From the NCBI RefSeq assembly GCF_003384935.1, contig NZ_QTTQ01000010.1, positions 372,001 through 436,000 of the forward strand: a DNA stretch of 64,000 nucleotides, written 5' to 3'. Below are positions 54,171-60,592 of this stretch, in pieces; position 1 is the stretch's first letter; each line of letters opens with the position of its first letter. Source of the DNA: Lutibacter oceani (lineage in GTDB: Bacteria > Bacteroidota > Bacteroidia > Flavobacteriales > Flavobacteriaceae). Position numbers and translations under genes: made by a program. The notes beneath the pieces were generated by a model. It saw nothing but the letters and a program-made list of their open reading frames with translations. It did not search any database and was not told the origin of the DNA.

Positions 54171-55454
54171 CTACTTTAAACTATTTAAGCGTAAAGTAAC
54201 CGCCTTTTTATGAGCATCCAATCCTTCTGCTGCCGCTAAAACCTCAATTGACTTGCCAATATTTTGAATCCCTTTTTCAGAGATTTTTTGAAAAGAAATC
54301 GCTTTTAAAAACGAATCTAAATTCACACCTGAATACGCTTTTGTATATCCATTTGTTGGCAAAGTATGATTGGTTCCAGATGCATAATCTCCTGCACTTT
54401 CCGGGGTGTAATTTCCAATAAATACAGAACCTGCATTTTCAATACCGGAAACGTAAAAATCGTTATTATTTGTACAAACTATAAAATGCTCTGGGCCATA
54501 TTCATTAATTAACTCCAATGCTATTTCTTTAGTTTCAACAAAAATAAGTTTTGAATTATCTATAGCTTTTTTCGCAATATTTTTTCTTGACAAACCTTCA
54601 ATTTGAATGTAAATTTCATTTTCAACCTCTTGCAATTTCTCTTTTGAAGTTGAAACTAAAATTACCTGACTATCAGTACCATGTTCAGCCTGACTTAATA
54701 AATCGGAAGCTACAAAACTGGCATTTGCACTAGCATCTGCAACAACTAACAATTCACTTGGTCCAGCAGGCATATCAATAGCCACACCAAATTTTGTAGC
54801 TAATTGCTTAGCAACTGTAACATATTGATTTCCAGGTCCGAAAATTTTATAAACCTGTGGAATTGTTTCTGTACCAAAAGTTAATCCTGCAATTGCCTGA
54901 ATACCACCAGCTTTCACAATTTTGGTAACACCACATTGCTGTGCTGCATAAATAATAGCCGGATTAATTTTTCCTTTTTTATTTGGAGGTGTAGAAAGCA
55001 CAATTTCTTTACAACCTGCAATTTTTGCTGGAATTGCCAACATTAAAACAGATGAAAACAACGGTGCTGTTCCTCCAGGAATATACAATCCAACTTTTTG
55101 AATTGGTCTTTTTTCTTGCCAACATTCAACACCTTCTGAAGTTTCTATTGAAACTTTAGTTGTTTTTTGAGCTGCATGAAAATTTTCAACATTTCTTTTT
55201 GCAACAGCAATAGCTTCTTTCAGTTCATTTGAAATTAGTTTTTCTGCTTCAATTATTTCTTCTTCCGAAACAAAAAAATCATCTAATTCAACACCATCAA
55301 AAATTGAAGTATAGCGTTTAATTCCATCATTTCCATTTCGCTTTACATCATCAAAAATCGCGGTTACAGTTTCTTCAATAGATTCAATGGTTAATGTTGG
55401 TCTTTGCAACAACTCCAACCATTCATTTTTTGGAGGATTTATACTTGTTTTCAT
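54171..55454 (-). CDS. hisD: Histidinol dehydrogenase
   Basis: A 427-residue zinc enzyme that oxidises histidinol to histidine with two NAD+. Seen: VGLYIPGGTAPLFSSVLML, KIFGPGNQYVTVAKQ, IDMPAGPSELLVVAD, the zinc and catalytic region QAEHGTDSQ and GPEHF, and ESAGDYASGTNHTLPT. The start MKTSINPP at 55454 lies 1 nt past the hisG stop; the frame is open 7 codons further into hisG, so a slightly earlier start is possible. Confidence 0.95.
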   Translation of the reverse strand: MKTSINPPKNEWLELLQRPTLTIESIEETVTAIFDDVKRNGNDGIKRYTSIFDGVELDDFFVSEEEIIEAEKLISNELKEAIAVAKRNVENFHAAQKTTKVSIETSEGVECWQEKRPIQKVGLYIPGGTAPLFSSVLMLAIPAKIAGCKEIVLSTPPNKKGKINPAIIYAAQQCGVTKIVKAGGIQAIAGLTFGTETIPQVYKIFGPGNQYVTVAKQLATKFGVAIDMPAGPSELLVVADASANASFVASDLLSQAEHGTDSQVILVSTSKEKLQEVENEIYIQIEGLSRKNIAKKAIDNSKLIFVETKEIALELINEYGPEHFIVCTNNNDFYVSGIENAGSVFIGNYTPESAGDYASGTNHTLPTNGYTKAYSGVNLDSFLKAISFQKISEKGIQNIGKSIEVLAAAEGLDAHKKAVTLRLNSLK

Positions 55455-55455
55455 T

Positions 55456-56313
55456 TTATAATACCATTTTTTCAATAGGAACTACTAATAATCCTTCTGC
55501 CCCATTTGCTTTTAATTCGTCGATAACTTCCCAAAAAGAATTTTTTTCTACAACCGTGTGAATTGAACTCCAGCCTGGTTCTGCCAATGGCAAAACTGTT
55601 GGACTTCTCATTCCCGGCAACAATTTAATAATGCTTTCAACTTTATTATTTGGTGCATTCATTAATACGTATTTTGATTTTCTTCCTTTTAAAACTGCTT
55701 GAATTCTGAACTGTAACTTATCTAATATTTTTTGATTTTCAGAAGAAATATTTGGAGAAACTGCCAACACAGCTTCACTGGTTAACATTTTTTCAACCTC
55801 TTTTAAATTGTTTTTAAACAACGTGCTACCGCTTGAAACAATATCGCAAATGGCATCTGCCAATCCAATATTTGGCGCAATTTCAACGGAACCATTAATA
55901 AGGTGAATATCTGGAGTTACATTAAACTTTTTAAAGTAATTTATAACCGTATTTGGGTAGGAAGTTGCAATGCGCATTCCATCCAAATCTTTAATACTCG
56001 TATATTTAACTTCTTTTGGAACAGCAAGAGATACTCTACATTTAGAAAAACCTAAACGTTCCACAATGCTAATATCTTCCCCTTTTTCAATTAAAACATT
56101 TTCACCAATAATAGCAATATCAACAACACCATCTCTTAAATACTGGGGAATATCTCCATTTCTAAGATATAAAACTTCTAATGGAAAGTTGCTTGCTGAG
56201 GCTTTTAATTGGTCTTTTCCATTGTCTATAGAAATTCCACAATCTTTTAATAGTTGAAGAGAATCTTCGTTTAATCTTCCTGATTTTTGAACTGCAATCT
56301 TAATTTTATTCAT
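55456..56313 (-). CDS. hisG: ATP phosphoribosyltransferase (long form)
   Basis: A 285-residue enzyme for the first and committed step of histidine synthesis. It is the long, hexameric form with a C-terminal ACT-like regulatory domain (about 215-285, APNNKVESIIKLLPGMRSPT and VPIEKMVL), so it does not need HisZ and is likely feedback-inhibited by histidine. The catalytic part has KSGRLNEDSLQLL, DGVVDIAIIGENVL and the PRPP loop ICDIVSSGSTLFKNN. It heads the structural genes and lies 37 nt after an attenuator terminator. Confidence 0.96.
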   Translation of the reverse strand: MNKIKIAVQKSGRLNEDSLQLLKDCGISIDNGKDQLKASASNFPLEVLYLRNGDIPQYLRDGVVDIAIIGENVLIEKGEDISIVERLGFSKCRVSLAVPKEVKYTSIKDLDGMRIATSYPNTVINYFKKFNVTPDIHLINGSVEIAPNIGLADAICDIVSSGSTLFKNNLKEVEKMLTSEAVLAVSPNISSENQKILDKLQFRIQAVLKGRKSKYVLMNAPNNKVESIIKLLPGMRSPTVLPLAEPGWSSIHTVVEKNSFWEVIDELKANGAEGLLVVPIEKMVL

Positions 56314-56349
56314 TTTTTAATTTAATGTGTTTGACAAATTAAAATGAGT

Positions 56350-56386
56350 TAAATAAAAAACCCGCTTGAATTCATCAAACGGGTTT
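56350..56386 (-). terminator. his attenuator terminator
   Basis: On the minus strand AAACCCGTTTGA pairs with TTCAAGCGGGTTT (12 bp with one wobble), followed by TTTTTATTTA. It lies between the leader peptide stop and hisG. The 5' arm can instead pair with TCAAGCGAG at the end of the leader ORF (56422-56430), an antiterminator. Confidence 0.85.
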
Positions 56387-56417
56387 AAAATATATTTTAA
56401 CTTTATTCAATACATTT

Positions 56418-56474
56418 TCAGCTCGCTTGATTGCAAGTATGTAAATGATGATGATGTAATTGAATAAAATTCAT
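56418..56474 (-). CDS. hisL: his operon leader peptide (18 aa, five His)
   Basis: A short reading frame, MNFIQLHHHHLHTCNQAS, with four consecutive CAT codons, one Leu and another CAT. It starts 22 nt downstream of a promoter -7 box and ends with TGA 32 nt before the attenuator stem. When charged tRNA-His is scarce the ribosome should stall on the His run, freeing the codons AAT CAA GCG AGC to pair with the 5' arm of the terminator. When it is ample the ribosome reaches the stop, covers that segment, and the terminator forms. This is the classical attenuation layout. It is not homologous by eye to the enterobacterial leader. Confidence 0.88.
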   Translation of the reverse strand: MNFIQLHHHHLHTCNQAS

Positions 56475-56495
56475 TTTTTCTTTTGTTTACTTCAG

Positions 56496-56524
56496 CAAAT
56501 ATATAAAATTGTTTAAAACACAAA
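56496..56524 (-). promoter_or_regulatory. Promoter of the his operon
   Basis: On the minus strand TTTG (56521-56524), 17 nt, then TATATTTG (56496-56503), close to the Bacteroidetes consensus. It lies just upstream of the leader peptide. Confidence 0.65.
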
Positions 56525-56658
56525 GTTATTAAATCAAAAAAATTCACAAACACGTATTAATTGTTAAATAATTAACAACAATATAAAATTGTTTAAAACT
56601 CTTTTAATAAAAGGTTAAATTATAAAAAAAGCAGCTATCAAAATTCTATTTATTTAGT

Positions 56659-56666
56659 TAAATTTG
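56659..56666 (+). promoter_or_regulatory. -7 box TAAATTTG before purL
   Basis: Exact TAnnTTTG, 32 nt before the purL ATG. The rest of the 385-nt hisG/purL gap holds the his leader and promoter; nothing else was recognised. Confidence 0.45.
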
Positions 56667-56698
56667 CGCTTTCTAACATTTCACTAAAAAATCAATAT

Positions 56699-59600
56699 AT
56701 GATTCTTTTCTTTGGGAACCAAAACAGTAAAGTATTTGCTGTGCAAACGTCAAAAGAACTTTCGCAAGAAACCATTCAAAAACTAAACTGGCTTTTTGGA
56801 AATCAACCTAAACTAGCTAAAAAAACAATCGATGCTTTTTTTATTGGTCCTCGTGCTGCAATGATTACTCCTTGGAGTACAAATGCTGTTGAAATAACTC
56901 AGAATATGGGGATTGAAGGGATAGTAAGGATTGAAGAATTTTCTGCTTCAAACGAAAAAGAAGACTTTGACCCAATGATTTTTCAAAAATATGAAAATTT
57001 ACATCAGGATATTTTTGATATTCATATTCAACCAGAAGCTATTTTAAATATTGATAATATAGCGGATTATAACCAGCAAGAAGGACTTTCTTTAAGTGAT
57101 GAAGAAGTTGATTACTTAAATAATTTAAGTACTAAAATCGGAAGAAAATTAACCGATTCTGAAGTGTTTGGATTTTCACAAGTAAATTCAGAACACTGTC
57201 GCCATAAAATATTTAACGGAACTTTTATAATTGATGGAGAAGAAATGCCTTCATCATTATTTAAATTAATTAAAGAAACCTCTAAACAACATCCAAACGA
57301 TATTGTTTCTGCTTATAAAGATAATGTTGCCTTTGTAAAAGGTCCAACTGTTGAACAGTTTGCACCAAAATCTGCCGACAAACCTGATTTTTATGAGAAA
57401 AAAGATTTTAAATCCGTTATTTCACTAAAAGCAGAAACACACAATTTTCCTACAACTGTTGAACCATTTAATGGTGCAGCAACAGGTTCAGGTGGTGAAA
57501 TTAGAGACCGTTTAGCTGGCGGAAAAGGTTCGTTACCATTAGCAGGAACTGCTGTTTATATGACTGCTTATTCTCGTTTATTAGAAAACCGTCCCTGGGA
57601 AAAAGGAATGGAAGAGCGTAAATGGTTGTACCAAACTCCAATGGATATTTTAATAAAAGCATCTAACGGAGCATCAGATTTTGGAAACAAATTTGGACAG
57701 CCTTTAATTACTGGTTCTGTTTTAACTTTTGAACACGAAGAACACTTCGACAAGTTCAGTGAGACAAAAGGAAGAAAATTAGGTTTTGATAAAGTTATTA
57801 TGCAAGCTGGTGGAATTGGATATGGAAAGGAAGACCAAGCTTTAAAAGATACCCCGAAAGAACACGATAAAATTGTGATTTTAGGTGGTGATAATTATAG
57901 AATCGGTATGGGAGGAGCTGCTGTTTCCTCTGCTGATACGGGTGCATTTGAAAGCGGTATTGAATTAAATGCTGTGCAACGTTCAAACCCGGAAATGCAA
58001 AAAAGAGCTGCCAATGCCATTCGTGGTATGGTAGAAAGTGATGTGAATTCAATTGTTTCAATTCACGATCACGGTGCAGGTGGACATTTAAACTGTTTGT
58101 CTGAATTAGTGGAAGAAACTGGTGGATTGATTGATTTGGATAAATTACCTGTTGGTGACCCTACCCTTTCAGCAAAAGAAATTATTGGAAACGAATCTCA
58201 GGAACGTATGGGATTGGTTATTGGTGAAAAAGATGCTGATTACTTACATAGAATTGCAGATCGTGAACGTGCTCCTTATTATGAAGTTGGGGAAGTAACC
58301 AGCAATAATCGCTTTACTTTTAAATCTAAATCTACCGGTGAAAAACCAATGGATTTAGAATTAGATGATATGTTTGGAAGTTCTCCAAAAACAATTATGA
58401 CAGACACAACTGTTATAAAAAATTATCCAGAATTAGAATACTCGGTTAAAAATATTTCAACCTATTTAGAAGAAGTACTTCAATTAGAAGCTGTTGCCTG
58501 TAAAGATTGGTTAACTAATAAAGTTGACCGTTGTGTTGGTGGTAAAGTTGCAAAACAACAATGTGCTGGCCCCCTACAATTGCCATTAAACAATTGTGGT
58601 GTTATGGCTTTGGACTACAATGGTAAAGAAGGAATTACAACCTCTATTGGACATTCACCGATAGCAGCATTGATTGATCCTGCCATAGGTAGTAGAACTG
58701 CAATTGCAGAGTCATTATCGAACATTGTTTGGGCGCCAATAAAAAATGGTTTAGATGGGTTGTCTTTATCTGCAAACTGGATGTGGCCTTGTAAAAATGA
58801 AGGTGAAGATGCACGTTTATACAAAGCTGTTAAAAGTTGTTCTGATTTCGCTATTGAATTGGGAATCAACATTCCAACTGGGAAAGATTCGCTTTCAATG
58901 AAACAAAAATATCCAAATGAGGAAGTAATTGCACCTGGAACGGTTATTATTTCAGCAGCTGGAAATTGCACAGATATTAAAAAAGTTGTAGAACCTGTTT
59001 TACAAAAGGATGGTGGTTCTATATACTATATAAATCTTTCACAGGATGATTTTAAATTAGGTGGTTCTTCTTTTGCACAAACTTTAAACAAAATTGGAAA
59101 CGAAGCTCCAACCATTAAAAATGCTAACTTTTTCAAAAAAGCATTCAATACTATACAAGAATTAATTTTAGAAGAAAACATTCTAGCAGGTCACGATATT
59201 GGTAGTGGTGGTTTAATTACTACCCTATTAGAAATGTGTTTTGCTGATGTTAATTTAGGCGCTAAAATTGATTTCTCAGTTTTTGAAGAAAAAGACATTA
59301 TAAAATATTTATTTGCTGAAAATATTGGTATCGTTTTTCAAGCTAAAGAAGATGCTCTTGTAGAAGCTAAATTAACCGAAAATAATGTTTCTTTTTATAA
59401 ATTAGGAAATGTAACTACTGAAGAAACATTAGATTTTGGACCTTGTAAATTAGACATTCCTAAATACAGAGATATTTGGTTTAAGACTTCTTATTTGCTA
59501 GATAATAAACAAACAGCAAATGGCTTGGCTAAAGATCGTTTTGACAATTACAAAAATCAACCATTAAAATATACTTTTCCAAAACATTTTACTGGAAAAC

Positions 59601-60436
59601 TAAAAGACGTCCTTGCGAACGAAGTGAAGCAATCTCTAACAAATGAAAAGATTGCCACGTCGCCAACTCCTCGCAATGACAACAAGCGACCAAAAGCGGC
59701 AATTATTCGTGAAAAAGGAAGTAATAGTGAACGTGAAATGGCAAACGCTATGTACTTAGCCGGTTTTGATGTAAAAGATGTTCATATGACCGATTTAATT
59801 AGTGGTCGTGAAACCTTAGAAGATATCCAGTTTGTTGGTGCAGTAGGTGGATTTAGTAATTCGGATGTTTTAGGTTCTGCAAAAGGTTGGGCTGGTGCAT
59901 TTTTATACAATGAAAAAGCCAATACGGCTTTACAAAATTTCTTTAAAAGAGAAGATACACTTTCAGTTGGAATATGTAATGGTTGTCAGTTATTTATGGA
60001 ATTAGAAGAAATCAACCCTGAACATAAAGTTCACGGTAAACTAATACATAATGATTCTCACAAACATGAAAGTAATTTTACTTCGGTAACTATTCAAGAA
60101 AACAATTCTGTAATGCTTTCTAGCTTAGCTGGAAGCACTTTAGGTGTTTGGATTTCACATGGTGAAGGAAAATTTAACTTACCAATGGAAGAAAGTGCTT
60201 ATAATATTGTTGCCAAATATAGTTATGAGGGTTATCCTGCAAATCCAAATGGCTCCGATTATAATACCGCAATGATGAGTAGCAAAGATGGTCGCCATTT
60301 AGTTATGATGCCACATATTGAACGTTCTATTTTCCAATGGAACTGGGCAAATTATCCTGAAGGTAGAAAAGATGAAGTTTCACCATGGGCTGAAGCTTTT
60401 GTAAATGCAAGAAAATGGATTGAGAATAATAACTAA
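56699..60436 (+). CDS. purL: Phosphoribosylformylglycinamidine synthase (large PurL)
   Basis: A 1245-residue enzyme for step 4 of purine synthesis: FGAR plus glutamine to FGAM. The synthetase part has QVNSEHCRHKIFNG, ETHNFPTTVEPFNGAATGSGGEIRD split over about 185-270, GGDNYRIGMGGAA and HDHGAGGHLN; the C-terminal glutaminase has VGICNGCQLFMEL (Cys1093) and SHGEGKF. Two short stretches look foreign to the family: HFDKFSET (349-356) and about 25 residues near 970-995 (DVLANEVKQSL then TNEKIATSPTPRND). Both are coded by dispersed palindromic repeats in frame, at a surface loop and at the domain linker. The gene otherwise looks intact. Confidence 0.97.
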   Translation: MILFFGNQNSKVFAVQTSKELSQETIQKLNWLFGNQPKLAKKTIDAFFIGPRAAMITPWSTNAVEITQNMGIEGIVRIEEFSASNEKEDFDPMIFQKYENLHQDIFDIHIQPEAILNIDNIADYNQQEGLSLSDEEVDYLNNLSTKIGRKLTDSEVFGFSQVNSEHCRHKIFNGTFIIDGEEMPSSLFKLIKETSKQHPNDIVSAYKDNVAFVKGPTVEQFAPKSADKPDFYEKKDFKSVISLKAETHNFPTTVEPFNGAATGSGGEIRDRLAGGKGSLPLAGTAVYMTAYSRLLENRPWEKGMEERKWLYQTPMDILIKASNGASDFGNKFGQPLITGSVLTFEHEEHFDKFSETKGRKLGFDKVIMQAGGIGYGKEDQALKDTPKEHDKIVILGGDNYRIGMGGAAVSSADTGAFESGIELNAVQRSNPEMQKRAANAIRGMVESDVNSIVSIHDHGAGGHLNCLSELVEETGGLIDLDKLPVGDPTLSAKEIIGNESQERMGLVIGEKDADYLHRIADRERAPYYEVGEVTSNNRFTFKSKSTGEKPMDLELDDMFGSSPKTIMTDTTVIKNYPELEYSVKNISTYLEEVLQLEAVACKDWLTNKVDRCVGGKVAKQQCAGPLQLPLNNCGVMALDYNGKEGITTSIGHSPIAALIDPAIGSRTAIAESLSNIVWAPIKNGLDGLSLSANWMWPCKNEGEDARLYKAVKSCSDFAIELGINIPTGKDSLSMKQKYPNEEVIAPGTVIISAAGNCTDIKKVVEPVLQKDGGSIYYINLSQDDFKLGGSSFAQTLNKIGNEAPTIKNANFFKKAFNTIQELILEENILAGHDIGSGGLITTLLEMCFADVNLGAKIDFSVFEEKDIIKYLFAENIGIVFQAKEDALVEAKLTENNVSFYKLGNVTTEETLDFGPCKLDIPKYRDIWFKTSYLLDNKQTANGLAKDRFDNYKNQPLKYTFPKHFTGKLKDVLANEVKQSLTNEKIATSPTPRNDNKRPKAAIIREKGSNSEREMANAMYLAGFDVKDVHMTDLISGRETLEDIQFVGAVGGFSNSDVLGSAKGWAGAFLYNEKANTALQNFFKREDTLSVGICNGCQLFMELEEINPEHKVHGKLIHNDSHKHESNFTSVTIQENNSVMLSSLAGSTLGVWISHGEGKFNLPMEESAYNIVAKYSYEGYPANPNGSDYNTAMMSSKDGRHLVMMPHIERSIFQWNWANYPEGRKDEVSPWAEAFVNARKWIENNN
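57743..57766 (+). repeat. Family C repeat in frame inside purL
   Basis: CACTTCGACAAGTTCAGTGA followed by GACA; three differences from the intergenic copy at 54133-54156. Exactly 24 nt (8 codons), read as HFDKFSET, between FEHEE and the conserved KLGFDKVIMQAGG. Confidence 0.82.
59608..59680 (+). repeat. Family A palindromic repeat in frame inside purL
   Basis: Starts CGTCCTTGCGAACGAAGTGA and ends CAACTCCTCGCAATGAC. Nearly the same sequence as the intergenic repeat at 50284-50357, including AAGCAATCTCTA and CCACGTCGC. It is read as VLANEVKQSL then TNEKIATSPTPRND in the linker before the glutaminase domain. Confidence 0.9.
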
Positions 60437-60451
60437 TAGTATTATAAAATA

Positions 60452-60590
60452 AAAAGAGGCTTTCTAAAAAGTAAATCTTCGTCAACCTGAACTTGTTTCA
60501 GGTTCTCATAATAATTGATTAACCAGTTTGTTGAGATTCTGAAACAAGTTCAGAATGACGTCTTTAAAGATTTTTTAGAAAGCCTCTTTT
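60452..60590. terminator. Terminator stem with a repeat inside its loop
   Basis: Outer arms AAAAGAGGCTTTCTAAAAA (60452-60470) and TTTTTAGAAAGCCTCTTTT (60572-60590) pair perfectly over 19 bp, but the 101-nt loop holds a complete family B repeat. It lies between convergent purL and the M16 peptidase gene. Confidence 0.8.
60480..60560. repeat. Complete family B palindromic repeat
   Basis: Left arm CGTCAACCTGAACTTGTTTC then AGGTTCTCA; right arm TGAGATTCTGAAACAAGTTC then AGAATGACG. Each arm forms its own hairpin (AACCTGAA/TTCAGGTT and ATTCTGAA/TTCAGAAT) and the two arms are also inverse copies of each other. Confidence 0.9.
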
Positions 60591-60592
60591 AT

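Noticed and set aside
58615-58971. 118-codon open frame opposite purL
   Set aside because: Antisense shadow of the conserved PurL core, no independent signal.
49401-60560. Palindromic repeats as a CRISPR array
   Set aside because: Copies are far apart, differ in family and have no regular spacers; no cas genes are present.
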